DNA of 64,000 nt from Gemmatimonadaceae bacterium. GTDB lineage: Bacteria > Gemmatimonadota > Gemmatimonadetes > Gemmatimonadales > Gemmatimonadaceae. The stretch covers positions 1 through 64,000 of the forward strand of contig DASXUN010000003.1 in NCBI GenBank assembly GCA_036504815.1, read 5' to 3'. Shown piece by piece: positions 25,201 to 38,101 of the stretch. Under the pieces are notes generated by a model that was not told the DNA's origin, searched no databases, and saw only the letters and a program-made list of their open reading frames with translations. The translations under genes and the position numbers were made by a program. Numbering within the stretch: the stretch's first letter is position 1; each line of letters begins with the position of its first letter.

Positions 25201-26459
25201 GCGCGCGGTCCGCCACTCCAGCAGGCGGTGCGCGCGGCCGATTGCCGCGAACCGTCAAGGCGCTGGCCGCGGTGTCGTTCTTCACGGATGCCGCCAGCGA
25301 GATGATCTATCCGCTGCTCCCGGCTTTCCTGACCGCGACGCTCGGCGCCAGCGCGGCCTGGGTGGGCATCATCGAGGGAGCCGCGGACGCGACCGCTTCG
25401 ATGTTGAAGCTGGCCAGCGGGTGGTGGTCGGACCGCGTCAGGAAGCGCAAGCCGCTGATCGTCTTCGGCTACACGCTGGCGGCGGTGCTGCGTCCGCTGG
25501 TGGCGGCGGCGGGCGCGGCGTGGCAGGTGCTGGCGATCCGCGTCGGCGATCGCGTGGGCAAGGGAATCCGTGGCGCGCCGCGCGACGCGATGATCGCCGA
25601 CGCCGTCGCGCCGAATGACCGGGGGCGTGCCTTCGGGGCGCAGCGCGCGGCCGATCACGCAGGAGCATTCGTCGGTCCGCTCATCGCGTTCGTGCTGCTG
25701 CAGTGGGTGGGCGTGAGCGTGCGGACGGTGTTCTTGCTGGCGGCGATTCCGGGAGCGATCGCGGTCCTCGCGGCGGTGTTCGGGGTGCGAGAGGGTGATG
25801 GCGGAGGGCGGACGGCTGATGGCGAAGTACGGCCGATCGCAGAGACCGGGCAGGCGGCCAATGATCCAGCGGCGACAGCCACTGCAACCGCGGCTGGTGC
25901 GCACGCGCCACTCGGTGCCCACTTCTGGCGCTACCTTGCGGTGCTCGTCCTCTTCACGCTGGGCAACTCGACCGACGCGTTCCTCCTGCTGCGTGCGTCG
26001 CAGCTGGGCGTCACCGCGGCTCTGCTGCCGATCCTCTGGGCGGCGCTGCACGTGGTGAAGTCGGCGACGAGCATTCCGGCCGGCGTGTGGAGCGACCGGG
26101 TGGGGCGGCGCACGATGATCGCCGCGGGGTGGCTCTGGTACGCGCTCGTGTATGTCGGCTTCGCATTCGCCACCGAGACCTGGCACGCCTGGGCGCTCTT
26201 CCTCTCGTACGGACTCTTCTTCGGCCTCACGGAGGGCGTGGAGCGCGCGCTCGTGGCCGACCTCGTGCCCGCGTCGCGGCGCGGCATGGCATTTGGCTGG
26301 TACAACGGCGTGCTCGGGGCCGCCGTGCTGCCCGCCTCGGTGGCCTTCGGCCTGATGTGGGACTGGAAGGGAAGCGCCTTCGCCTTCACCGTGGGCGCGG
26401 CGAGCGCATGCCTGGCGGCAATCGGTCTCGTCCTGGTGCGCCCGACGCGCACGGCCTGA
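25197..26459 (+). CDS. Major facilitator superfamily transporter
   Basis: A 420-residue carrier with about 12 hydrophobic helices. The N-half has FFTDAASEMIYPLLPAFL and the loop GWWSDRVRKRKPLI; the C-half repeats the loop as GVWSDRVGRRTMI. The subgroup resembles MFS proteins with VGDRVGKGIRGAPRDAMI, common beside sugar genes. The central cytoplasmic loop (about residues 200-225) is Gly/Ala-rich and contains four heptamer repeats in frame. ATGA overlap couples it to the kinase. Direction and substrate are unknown; export of a product or import of a second sugar both fit. Confidence 0.85.
   Translation: MSARSATPAGGARGRLPRTVKALAAVSFFTDAASEMIYPLLPAFLTATLGASAAWVGIIEGAADATASMLKLASGWWSDRVRKRKPLIVFGYTLAAVLRPLVAAAGAAWQVLAIRVGDRVGKGIRGAPRDAMIADAVAPNDRGRAFGAQRAADHAGAFVGPLIAFVLLQWVGVSVRTVFLLAAIPGAIAVLAAVFGVREGDGGGRTADGEVRPIAETGQAANDPAATATATAAGAHAPLGAHFWRYLAVLVLFTLGNSTDAFLLLRASQLGVTAALLPILWAALHVVKSATSIPAGVWSDRVGRRTMIAAGWLWYALVYVGFAFATETWHAWALFLSYGLFFGLTEGVERALVADLVPASRRGMAFGWYNGVLGAAVLPASVAFGLMWDWKGSAFAFTVGAASACLAAIGLVLVRPTRTA
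25797..25824. repeat. Heptamer array inside the MFS coding sequence
   Basis: GATGGCG, GAGGGCG, GACGGCT and GATGGCG lie in register within the part that encodes DGGGRTADG of the central loop. It is the same repeat as between other genes, here tolerated in a flexible loop. Confidence 0.7.
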
Positions 26460-26517
26460 CGCACCGCCTGACGCGCCGTCCGGCGCTCCGCCTGACGCTC
26501 CTACACGGCAACGGCCG

Positions 26518-26742
26518 TCAACAGCAGCGATTGCCGGGCTGCGAATAGCGCGCGGTCAGGCGCTCGCGATGAAAGTCGCGCTCCGAGAGCGGCTCCTGCC
26601 CCGGATGCTGCGTGCGCACGTGCGTGACGTACGCCTCGTAGTCGGGGACCCCGATGATCTTACGGATCACCGCCGCGACGCGCCGCGCGACGCCAAGGGC
26701 CGGCGCGGCGTCGCGATGCATCGGGTCGGCGCGTTCGGTCAT
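26518..26742 (-). CDS. YbdD/YjiX-family small protein
   Basis: A 74-residue protein of the family normally encoded next to CstA carbon-starvation transporters. AVIRKIIGVPDYEAYVTHVR, HPGQEPLSERDFHRERLTARY and the ending NRCC are the family hallmarks. In E. coli such proteins accompany pyruvate or peptide uptake by CstA/BtsT. Here it overlaps the S9 peptidase stop (ATGA), while cstA lies 8 kb away on the same strand. The link to a peptidase fits use of peptides as carbon source, but this is inferred. Confidence 0.85.
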   Translation of the reverse strand: MTERADPMHRDAAPALGVARRVAAVIRKIIGVPDYEAYVTHVRTQHPGQEPLSERDFHRERLTARYSQPGNRCC

Positions 26743-29093
26743 GGCTTGGCCTTGCTTCCCGTGGGGCCGATGGTGCGTTCAAACAAGTCGAAGATGCGCG
26801 AGTACTCGTCCGTCCAGCTCGATGGGCGCACGAAGCCGTGATCCTCGACCGGGTAGACCGCAAGATCCCAGCCCGTCTTGCCGAGTTCGATGAGCCGCTG
26901 GGTGAGCCGCACGATATCCTGGAAGTTGACGTTCGTGTCCACCATCCCGTGCAGCATGAGCAGCGGATCTTCGAGCCCCTCGGCGTGGAAGATGGGTGAG
27001 GAACGATGATAGGCGATCGTGTCGTGCTGCGGCAAGGTGAGAATGGATCCCGTGTAGCCGTGGTTGTAATGCGCCCAGTCGGTCACGGAGCGCAGGGCGG
27101 CGCCAGCGCCGAACCGCTTGGGTTCGGTGAAGAGCGCCATGAGTGTCATGAAGCCGCCGTAGGAGCCGCCGTACATCCCGACGCGCTCGGGATTGATGCC
27201 GTACGTCTTCTCGAGCCAGCGTGACGCGTCCACCTGGTCCTGCAGGTCCCGACCGCCCATGAAGCGATAGATGGCGGTGCGCCAGTCACGCCCGTAGCCC
27301 GCACTGGCGCGATAGTCGAGATCGAGCACGACGTAGCCCTTGGACGCCAGATAGTTATTGAACATGAACTCGCGCGGATACTGGCTCCAGAAGTGTCCCA
27401 CGTTGTGCAGATAGCCGGCGCCGTGCACGAAGATCACGGCCGCGCCGTTCGCCTTGGCTCCGATGTCCTCCGGGCGATAGACATGCGCGGGAACCGGCAC
27501 ACCGTCGGACGCCGGGATCATCACGATGGCCGGATCGATCCACTTGAAAGCGAGCCAGTCGGCGGCCTGCGAAACCGTGAGCTGGCTGGGTGCCGGTGCC
27601 TTGCACAGCGCGGCGGGCGGGCAAGCGGTCGCCAGGAACAGGTCGGGAGAGCGGAGCGTGGTCGAGAAGACGTCGGCGATCAGCTTCTCGTCGGGCGACG
27701 GCACCGCGCCGTGACCTCCCGCACCGACGGTGAGCCGCTGCCGCGCGCCGCCGGCGATGGGCATGCGGTAGTAGTCGCGGTCGAACGCTGAGACTTCGCT
27801 GGAGTGGAAGAGGAAGGACTTTCGGTCGGCCGAGAGCGCGACGTCGTACATCTCGAACTGCCCCGTCGTCAGCGCACGCCGGTCACTGCCGTCGGCCGCC
27901 ACCGAGTACAGCTGTGCCCACCCGGTCGATTCGTCCACGAAGTAGATGCGGCGGTCGTCGTCGTAGAAGCCGGCGCAGCCAAAGGAGCACGGTCCGCCGA
28001 CCCACGCGGTGTCACGCATCACGGCGACGGCCTTCAGCGTTCCGGTGGCCGCGTCAACGGTGGAGAGCTGGCGCGTCTTGAAGTTGCTGGCCGCGCCGAT
28101 CACGAGCGCGGTGGTGCCCGCCTGGTTCCACGCGACGAGCTGCGAGTTGGCGATGAGCGAGTCGCTGTCGATGGAGCGCAGCCATTTCACGTCGCCGCGC
28201 GGCAGCTGCTGATAGCCAAGTCGCGTGCGCGGCTGCGCGTCGCCCACCTTGGTGCGATTGGGGATGTCCTCGGTGAAGCCCGACGCGGTGACGTAGTTCG
28301 GGACGATCCCGTTGCGCGCGTCGGAAGCCGCCGTGGTCGTGGTGAAGAGCACCGCGTTGCCGGCGGGGCTCATCAGGAGCTGCGCGAGCCGCTCGCCGGC
28401 GGCGAGGGTGACGGGGCGAATGCCCAGCGAATCGCGTGCGGCCGATTCCGCGCGCCGCACCGAATCGGCGGCGAGCTGGTCGCGGATGACTTCGAAGAGG
28501 ATGCGCTGGTCGCGCTCGAGCGCGCCGCGCTGGGTGTCACCGCCGGCCCGGGCCCGCGCCGCATTCGCCTCGGCGGCGCGGATGTCCGTCAGCTGGCGCG
28601 TGGCGCCGCTCGTCAACTCGATGCTCCACGCATTGCCGTCGCGCACGAAGAGCACGCGCTGGCCGTCGGGCGAGAAGCGCGGGCTGTTCTCCGGCGCGAT
28701 GGTCTCGGTGAGCCGGCGCGCGACGGACTTCCTGAGGTCCACGACGAAGAGGTCTCCGCGCACGCTGACCACTCGCTGCGTGCGGTCGGGGGACAGCGCG
28801 CCATCGGCGAGCAGCGGCGCGGCCGAATCGGCCTGCGCCTCACTGATGCGTTCGGGCCTGGCCCCCGCCTGCGCGCGCACTCGGAACGGCTTGAGCGTCT
28901 CCTTCCACGAACTTCCCGCCGGCAGCCACTGGAAGTAGATCCACTGTCCATCCGGCGTCCATCGCACGTTCGACGGTTCGCGCCCATAGAGCTCGGGGCC
29001 GCGCATGATATTCGCGATGCTGAAGTCGAACGTCGGTTGCTGCGCAGCGAGCGGCGCAGCGGTGAGGGCGACGAAGGCGAGCAGTCGGCGCAT
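26739..29093 (-). CDS. S9-family prolyl oligopeptidase-type exopeptidase, secreted
   Basis: A 784-residue enzyme of the dipeptidyl-peptidase IV/acylaminoacyl peptidase kind. The signal peptide is MRRLLAFVALTAAPLAAQQ, so it acts in the periplasm or outside. Residues about 40-500 are beta-propeller (WTPDGQWIYF, FSPDGQRVLFV, DRRIYFVDEST). The C-terminal alpha/beta hydrolase holds Ser in GMYGGSYGGFMT (about 643), Asp in HGMVDTNVN (about 716) and His in VEDHGF (about 751). It should remove short N-terminal peptides. It is followed by the YbdD-like gene with overlapping start. Confidence 0.92.
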   Translation of the reverse strand: MRRLLAFVALTAAPLAAQQPTFDFSIANIMRGPELYGREPSNVRWTPDGQWIYFQWLPAGSSWKETLKPFRVRAQAGARPERISEAQADSAAPLLADGALSPDRTQRVVSVRGDLFVVDLRKSVARRLTETIAPENSPRFSPDGQRVLFVRDGNAWSIELTSGATRQLTDIRAAEANAARARAGGDTQRGALERDQRILFEVIRDQLAADSVRRAESAARDSLGIRPVTLAAGERLAQLLMSPAGNAVLFTTTTAASDARNGIVPNYVTASGFTEDIPNRTKVGDAQPRTRLGYQQLPRGDVKWLRSIDSDSLIANSQLVAWNQAGTTALVIGAASNFKTRQLSTVDAATGTLKAVAVMRDTAWVGGPCSFGCAGFYDDDRRIYFVDESTGWAQLYSVAADGSDRRALTTGQFEMYDVALSADRKSFLFHSSEVSAFDRDYYRMPIAGGARQRLTVGAGGHGAVPSPDEKLIADVFSTTLRSPDLFLATACPPAALCKAPAPSQLTVSQAADWLAFKWIDPAIVMIPASDGVPVPAHVYRPEDIGAKANGAAVIFVHGAGYLHNVGHFWSQYPREFMFNNYLASKGYVVLDLDYRASAGYGRDWRTAIYRFMGGRDLQDQVDASRWLEKTYGINPERVGMYGGSYGGFMTLMALFTEPKRFGAGAALRSVTDWAHYNHGYTGSILTLPQHDTIAYHRSSPIFHAEGLEDPLLMLHGMVDTNVNFQDIVRLTQRLIELGKTGWDLAVYPVEDHGFVRPSSWTDEYSRIFDLFERTIGPTGSKAKP

Positions 29094-29163
29094 GACGCGG
29101 CTCTCAATAGAAGGGGAGAAGACGGAATTGTACGCCGCCGCCCGCGATCCCGCTGGCTCCCCC

Positions 29164-31954
<2,791 letters not shown>

Positions 31955-31958
<4 letters not shown>

Positions 31959-34510
31959 CGATCGCCCCTTACGTGTCGAGAACCGTGACCAGACCAACAA
32001 TTAGCAAGTTCGGCGGCGCGGCGCTGGCCGACCTGTCAGCCGTCCAGCGCGCCGCGGCGATCGTCGCCGAGCACGGTGGCGACCAGCCCGTGCTCGTGGT
32101 GTCGGCCCTGAAGGACGTGACGGACACGCTGGCGGGCGTCGCGGCAGGGTCGCCGACCCAGGCGAGGCGCACGATTGCCGCGCTGGAGCGTCGCCATGTC
32201 GCGATCGCGCGCGGCCTGTCGGCGGAGGCGGCCCACCGCACGCGGCTCGAGGGCGAGCTCGGCGCGGTCTTCGCGCGCCTGCGCCGGGCGGCGACGCGGG
32301 CGCGACGCGGCCCGCTGAACGCGGCGGCAACCGACTTCGTGATGTCACGCGGCGAAGTGCTGGCGTCGATTCTGGTGGTCGCCGCCCTCGAACGGCGCGG
32401 GCTGCGCGCGTCGGCGGTGGACGCGGCGCAGCTGGTGCACACTGATGGCGTGCCCGGCAACGCATCGGTCGATGTGGAGGCGACGACGCGCGCGGCGCGG
32501 CGGCTGATCGCGCCGATGCTCCGGCGCGGCGAGATCCCCGTGATCCCCGGGTTCATCGGACGCGGCGCAAAGGGCGCGGTGGTGACGCTCGGACGCGGGG
32601 GCTCGGACCTGACGGCGACGCTCATGGCGCGCGTGCTGCGGGCGCGGGACGTGGTGCTGTGGAAAGATGTGCCGGGGCTGCTCACCGCTGACCCGCGCGT
32701 CGTGCCCGACGCGCGCCTCATACCATTACTGCACGTGCGCGAGGCGTCCGAACTGGCGTTTCACGGCGCCAAGATCCTGCACCCGCGCGCGCTCATCCTG
32801 CTTCCGGCCACGGCGCGGCTCTTCCTGAGGTCGCTGGCCGATCCGACGGCGAAGGGAACGGAGATTTCGACGTTTGCCGGCGTCGGCGCCCGCACGCGCG
32901 GCCGTCCAGAGCTGCCGGTGAAGGCGCTCGCGACGATCCGCGCCCAGGCGCTGGTGACGCTCGTTGGCAATGGGATGGCCGGTCTGCCGGGCGTGGCGGC
33001 GCGAGCCCTCGGCGCCCTCGACGCGCTAGGGCTCTCGGTGTCGCTCATCTCGATGGCGTCGTCCGAGCACTCGCTGTGCATCGCGGTGCCAAGCCACTCC
33101 GCGGCGGTGGTCGCGGCGCGCTGGAAAGAGGTGTTCGCCGCCGAGATCGCGCGCCGCGATATCGAGGGGGTGGAGGTACGCCGGCATGTGGCCACGCTGG
33201 CCATCGTCGGCCTCGGGATGGCCGGCACGCCGGGCGTGTCGGCGCGACTCTTCGACGCGCTGGCGGCCGCTGGCATCAACGTGATCGCCATCGCGCAGGG
33301 CGCGTCCGAAATGAACGTCTCGGTGGTCGTCGACGATGCGCAGGCGGCGCGCGCGCAGCGCGCGGTGCACGCGGCGTTCCGCCTCGACAAGATTGGAGGT
33401 GGCGGCGCCGAGCGCCGGCTGCACGCCGACGTGGTGGTGCTCGGCTTCGGATTGATCGGGCGGGAACTTGCGCTGCAACTGGCGCAGCGGCGCACGCCGG
33501 AGGGCGGCCGATTCCGGGCGCCGGTGCGCGTGGTTGGCGTGATCGATCGCAGCGGATACGTGTTCGATCCGCGCGGACTGTCGCCCAAGCGGCTCACATC
33601 GCTGGCCGAGGCGAAGGCGGCAGGCGCGCCGCTGGCGACGCTGCCCGGCGGCGTCCGCGCCAAGGACGCGGCCGCGGTGCGCGCGGTCGTATCGTACGCG
33701 CTCGAGCGTCCGATCCTCGTTGACGTCACCGCGTCGGAAACGTCGCCCGTGCTCGAGTCGGCGCTGGCCGCCGGCGTCGACCTGGTGCTGGCCAACAAGC
33801 GCCCGCTCGTGACGCGCCACAGGGCCGGCCGCGGACTGGCCACGCTCGCCGCCGCGCGCGGCCGCCGCCTGCTGCACGAGGCGACGGTGGGGGCCGGGCT
33901 TCCCGTGATCGACACCATCAACAAGCTCGTCGCGTCGGGCGACCGCATCCTCCAGATCGAGGGCTGCCCGTCGGGAACGCTCGGCTACCTGTTCAGCGAG
34001 ATGTCGCGCGGGGCCGCCTTCTCCGCGGCACTGGGCGCGGCGATGGCGAAGGGCTATACCGAGCCCGATCCACGAGACGACCTCTCGGGGATGGACGTGG
34101 CGCGCAAGGCGCTCATCCTCGCGCGGCTGCTGGGCTATGGCGGCGAGCTCCCGGACATCGAAGTGGAATCGCTCGTGCCGCCGTCGTTGCGCGCGCTCCC
34201 GCTGGACGCATTTCTGGCGCGGGTAGGGGAGATGGATGCGGAATGGATGGAGCGGGTGCGGGCGGCGCAGTCGCGCGGTGAGGTGCTGCGCTACCGCATC
34301 ATCGTGACGCCAAGGTCCGTGCGCGTGGGCGTGGTGGCCGTGGACGCGAGCAGCGCGCTGGGTGCGCTCGGTGGCACGGACAACCTTTTCTCCTTCCAGA
34401 CGGCGCGCTACAAGACCAACCCGATGGTCATCACCGGCCCCGGCGCCGGGGCCGGCGTGACGGCCGCGGGAGTGTTCGCCGACGTACTCACCCTGGCTGA
34501 ACAGCGGTGA
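31955..34510 (+). CDS. thrA: Bifunctional aspartate kinase/homoserine dehydrogenase
   Basis: An 851-residue fusion that supplies homoserine to MetX. The kinase part starts SKFGGAALADL, where the family has KFGGTS; GNASVDVEATT, VTLGRGGSDLTATL and HGAKILHPRAL are kept. Two ACT domains (about 325-475; VTLVGNGMAGLPGVAARALG and LAIVGLGMAGTPGVSARLFDAL) give feedback control. The dehydrogenase (about 485-851) begins DVVVLGFGLIGRELALQL and includes NKRPLV, LHEATVGAGLPVI, GTLGYLFSEM and YTEPDPRDDLSGMDVARK. The end overlaps convergent cstA by 23 bp. Confidence 0.93.
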
Positions 34511-36545
34511 ACGGCACCTCGCTCGACGCCGTGGCCGTGCCGCGGTACACACGCATCCACTCGTAGATGGACGCGACCAGAATCACCACCACCGACGCCA
34601 TGAAGAAGAGCGCGACACCGGCGTCGAGGCGGTCATTGAAGGCCATTCGCGCCACGTCCGCCGCGGTCTTCGCCCCGGCAGGCATCGTCCCCGCGGCGAA
34701 CTGCGACTCGAGGAAGCGTGCGTGCGACAGGAAGCCAAGCTTCGGGTCGCTGGACCAGATCTTGGCCGTGCCGGCGCTCATCGTCACCACGGCCAGCCAC
34801 GTCAGCGGGAGCATGGTGATCCAGGCGTAGCGCGCCTTGCCCATCTTCATGATCACCGTGGTGCCCAAGCACAGCGCCACGGCGGCGAGCAGCTGGTTGG
34901 CAATGCCGAACAGCGGCCACAGCGAGTTGATGCCGCCCAGCGGATCGGTGACGCCCTGGTAGAGGAAGTAGCCCCACATCGCGACAAAGACAACGCTCGC
35001 AATGACCGTGGCGGGATACCACCCCGTGCGGCCGAGCGGCGCCCACAGGTGCCGAAGCACGTCCTGCAGCATGAAACGTCCGACGCGCGTGCCGGCGTCC
35101 ACCGTGGTCAGGATGAACAGGGCCTCGAACATCAGCGCGAAGTGGTACCAGAGCGCCATCGCCGTCGTGCCGCCGAGGACGTTGGAGAACAGCATCGCCA
35201 TGCCGACCGCGAGCGACGGCGCGCCGCCGGTGCGGGAGAGGAGGGTCTGCTCCTGCACGTTGGCCGCAAGCTGGTGCAGCTGGGCGGGGTCGAGGACGAA
35301 GCCCCACGTCCTGATCACCTCGGCGGCGCTCTCGGCGGTCGTGCCGATGATGCCGGCGGGCGCGTTGATGGCGAAGTAGACGCCGGGGGTCAGCACGCAC
35401 GCGGCGATGAGCGCCATCACGGCGACGAGCGACTCGGTGAGCATGGCGCCATAGCCGATGAAGCGCGTGTCGCTCTCGCGCTCGAGCAGCTTGGGGGTCG
35501 TGCCGGACGCGATGAGGGAATGGAAGCCCGAAATCGCGCCGCAGGCGATGGTGATGAAGACGAAGGGGAAGAGCTTGCCCGCGAAGACCGGACCGGTGCC
35601 GTCGATGAAGCGGGTGAGCGCCGGCATCTGGAGCGGCGGCAACACGATGAGAATGCCCACCGCGAGCGCCACGACGACGCCGATCTTCACGAACGCGGAC
35701 AGATAGTCGCGCGGCGCGAGCAGCAGCCAGACCGGGAGGATCGACGCCGCGATGCCGTACCCGATGATCCACTTGGCCAGCTGCGGCCCGGTCAGCGTGA
35801 AGATCGGGGCGAGCGAGGGATCCTGCGCCACCCAGCGTCCGGCGTAGAGCGCCACGAAGAGCAGCACGATGCCGATGGCAGTGGTCTCCAGCACGCGCCC
35901 CGGGCGAATGAACTGGAGGTAGACGCCCATGATCATCGCGATGGGAATCGTCAGCCCGATGGTCACCGTCCCCCACGGGCTCTGTTGCAGCGCCTTGACG
36001 ACGACCAGGGCGAGCACCGAGATGAGGATGATCATGATGCCCAGCACCGCGACGAGCGCCGTGGCGCCCGCGACGGGGCCGATCTCCTCGCGTGCCATGC
36101 GGCCGAGCGACTTGCCGTCGCGCCGCACCGACGCGGCGAGGATCACGAAGTCCTGCACGGCGCCGCCGAGCACGACGCCGACGATGATCCAGAGGGCGCC
36201 GGGGAGATAGCCGAACTGGGCCGCGAGCGTCGGGCCGACGAGCGGGCCGGGGCCGGCGATGGCCGCGAAGTGATGGCCGAAGACGATCCACTTGTTGGTG
36301 GGCACGTAATCGCGGCCATCCTGCAGTCGCTCGGCGGGGGTCGCGCGGTTTGCGTCGAGGGCGAAGATCTTCGACGCAATGATACGACTATAGAACCGGT
36401 AGCCGACGAGATAGGTGCAGACGGCGGCCGTGAGCAGCCAGGCGGCGTTGACCTGCTCGCCACGGGCGAGCCCGAGGTAGCCGAGGGCGCCGGCGCCCAG
36501 CGCGGCGATGGCGGTCCAGAGGAGTGCGGAGGTCCAGCGTGGCAT
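34488..36545 (-). CDS. cstA: Carbon starvation protein A-type transporter
   Basis: A 685-residue inner membrane carrier with about 16 hydrophobic helices. FYSRIIASKIFALDANRATP, DYVPTNKWIVFGHHFAAIAGPGPLVGPTLAAQFGYLP and ARYAWITMLPLTW are CstA hallmarks. Members import pyruvate or peptides under carbon limitation. The ATG at 36545 (MPRWTSALLW) is preferred; the frame is open for 22 more codons with no family likeness. The YbdD-like partner is not adjacent but lies 8 kb downstream on the same strand. It converges on thrA with a 23-bp overlap and no visible terminator. Confidence 0.93.
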   Translation of the reverse strand: MPRWTSALLWTAIAALGAGALGYLGLARGEQVNAAWLLTAAVCTYLVGYRFYSRIIASKIFALDANRATPAERLQDGRDYVPTNKWIVFGHHFAAIAGPGPLVGPTLAAQFGYLPGALWIIVGVVLGGAVQDFVILAASVRRDGKSLGRMAREEIGPVAGATALVAVLGIMIILISVLALVVVKALQQSPWGTVTIGLTIPIAMIMGVYLQFIRPGRVLETTAIGIVLLFVALYAGRWVAQDPSLAPIFTLTGPQLAKWIIGYGIAASILPVWLLLAPRDYLSAFVKIGVVVALAVGILIVLPPLQMPALTRFIDGTGPVFAGKLFPFVFITIACGAISGFHSLIASGTTPKLLERESDTRFIGYGAMLTESLVAVMALIAACVLTPGVYFAINAPAGIIGTTAESAAEVIRTWGFVLDPAQLHQLAANVQEQTLLSRTGGAPSLAVGMAMLFSNVLGGTTAMALWYHFALMFEALFILTTVDAGTRVGRFMLQDVLRHLWAPLGRTGWYPATVIASVVFVAMWGYFLYQGVTDPLGGINSLWPLFGIANQLLAAVALCLGTTVIMKMGKARYAWITMLPLTWLAVVTMSAGTAKIWSSDPKLGFLSHARFLESQFAAGTMPAGAKTAADVARMAFNDRLDAGVALFFMASVVVILVASIYEWMRVYRGTATASSEVPFTAVQPG

Positions 36546-36648
36546 GGTCGGCCCGGTGGAGGCGGGAAGTGACGACGGGAGAAGATGGGCATCGCGCGGG
36601 GGGTGGTGCAATGTCTACCTTTCGGAGTCCACCATTCCGGGGTCGAGA

Positions 36649-37263
36649 ATGCGCCGTGTGCTGGTCCTCCTCGCGACTGTCGTTGCCTCGTTGCCGGCCC
36701 AGCAAAAGGGCGCGCCACCGACGCCGTCGGTCGCCCCGCTGGCGCAGTACACCTCGGTGAAGGTGGCCGTCGTCCCCGTGCAGTTCTATCTGGGCGACAC
36801 GAACTTCGTGAAGCTGCCGGCGATGGCGATGCGCGCCGCCTTCGACAGCCTGGTGTCGGCGTCCATGGAAGAGCACGGGCTCAAGGGGACGTGGGCCTCG
36901 CCGTCCGAGGTGATTCGCGCGGCGCGGCGCAATGCCATGTATTCGAGCGATCCCCACAATCTCGGCGCGTTCCCGGTGCGCAACGGGACGGGGAAGGACG
37001 GGACGATCCCCGATCCCCTGGCGGCCAACCTGCGCCGGTTGGTGGCGCTGCACGACGCGCGGTACGCGCTGATGCCGGTCGAGCTGCGCGTTGATGGCGG
37101 TGCGGGCAGTGTCCGCCTGGTGGTGCGCATGCTGCTGGTGGATGCGCGCCTGATGAAGGCGCTCTTCCAGGTGGACCTCGCGGGCGAGGGGGCGGCCGCG
37201 TATTCGCCGGCCCTGCTGCAGAAGCTTGCCGCGCGGGTGGTCGAGTTGGCGGTGGCACCGTAG
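36649..37263 (+). CDS. Secreted protein of unknown function
   Basis: A 204-residue protein with signal peptide MRRVLVLLATVVASLPAQQ. The mature part (YTSVKVAVVPVQFYLGD, FDSLVSASMEEHGLKGTWASP, AANLRRLVALHDARYALMPVEL, VRMLLVDARLMKALFQVDLAGE) looks like a periplasmic alpha/beta protein of the kind that inspects or totals envelope components, but I do not know the family. It is divergent from cstA with about 100 bases between starts, and is followed after 16 bases by a metallophosphoesterase. Confidence 0.65.
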   Translation: MRRVLVLLATVVASLPAQQKGAPPTPSVAPLAQYTSVKVAVVPVQFYLGDTNFVKLPAMAMRAAFDSLVSASMEEHGLKGTWASPSEVIRAARRNAMYSSDPHNLGAFPVRNGTGKDGTIPDPLAANLRRLVALHDARYALMPVELRVDGGAGSVRLVVRMLLVDARLMKALFQVDLAGEGAAAYSPALLQKLAARVVELAVAP

Positions 37264-37279
37264 CCCGTCGGCCGCCCGC

Positions 37280-38101
37280 ATGGCACGGCTGGTACACCTC
37301 TCGGACATTCACTTCGGGCATCCCGAGGTGCCGGCGGCCGTGGCCGCGGTCGAGCGACGCCTGGCGACGCGCCAGTGGGACGTGGTCGCCATATCCGGCG
37401 ACCTGACGCAGCGCAATCGCCGGTCGCAGTTCGTGAAGGCGCGGGCCTTTGTGGAGAAGGCGCGCGCCGCGGCGCCCACCGTGGTGATTCCCGGCAATCA
37501 CGACGTGGCGTGGTGGTGGTGTCCGTTCGGGCTTGGCGCGCGTCCGCTCATGTATCGTGGATATCGCCGGTGGATCTCTCCCGACCTCGAACCCACGCTG
37601 CGCGCGGCGGGAGCGACGGTGGCAAGCATCAACACGTCGCACGGCATCCAATGGTTTACGCAGACGGCGCGCCCGCGTGACCTGTCGGTGGTGGGGGCGG
37701 TGCGTCCTGAGCAGTGGACACGCGCGACGGACACGCTCGCGACAGCCGCGCCGGGCGACCTGCGGGTGCTGATGCTGCATCACAACGTGCTGAAGGGGAC
37801 GCTATCGAACCGGTGGGGGCTGACGACGCGGGAACGCGGTCTCGATGACCTGGCGGCGACGGGCTGTGAACTCGTGCTGTGCGGGCACGATCACGAGGGG
37901 CAGGTGGAGCAGGTGGAGCGCGATGGACGGCGCTATGTGGTGTCGCAGGTGAACACCCTCTCGAACCGCGCGCGCGCGGGGCGGCCCGTCAGTTTCCACG
38001 AAGTGGAGTGGGATGCCGAGCGGATGACGGTGACGCGCCACGCGTGGGACGCGCCCGCCGCCGACTTTGCGCCGGCGCAGACGTGGGCCTTCGCGCGCTG
38101 A
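37280..38101 (+). CDS. Calcineurin-like metallophosphoesterase
   Basis: A 273-residue two-metal hydrolase. The five motifs are in order: LSDIHFG (about 8), ISGDLTQRNR (about 38), PGNHDVAWW (about 72), MLHHNVLKG (about 172) and GHDHEGQ (about 214). The layout is that of the cAMP phosphodiesterase/UDP-2,3-diacylglucosamine hydrolase-like subgroup, with no further hint of substrate. The ATG at 37280 follows the upstream gene by 16 bases. The 3' end overlaps the SprT-like gene by 19 bases if that starts at 38083. Confidence 0.85.
   Translation: MARLVHLSDIHFGHPEVPAAVAAVERRLATRQWDVVAISGDLTQRNRRSQFVKARAFVEKARAAAPTVVIPGNHDVAWWWCPFGLGARPLMYRGYRRWISPDLEPTLRAAGATVASINTSHGIQWFTQTARPRDLSVVGAVRPEQWTRATDTLATAAPGDLRVLMLHHNVLKGTLSNRWGLTTRERGLDDLAATGCELVLCGHDHEGQVEQVERDGRRYVVSQVNTLSNRARAGRPVSFHEVEWDAERMTVTRHAWDAPAADFAPAQTWAFAR

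Noticed and set aside
36546-36611. Longer cstA from ATG 36611
   Set aside because: The first 22 residues are His/Pro-rich with no match to CstA, and the ATG at 36545 gives the normal length.
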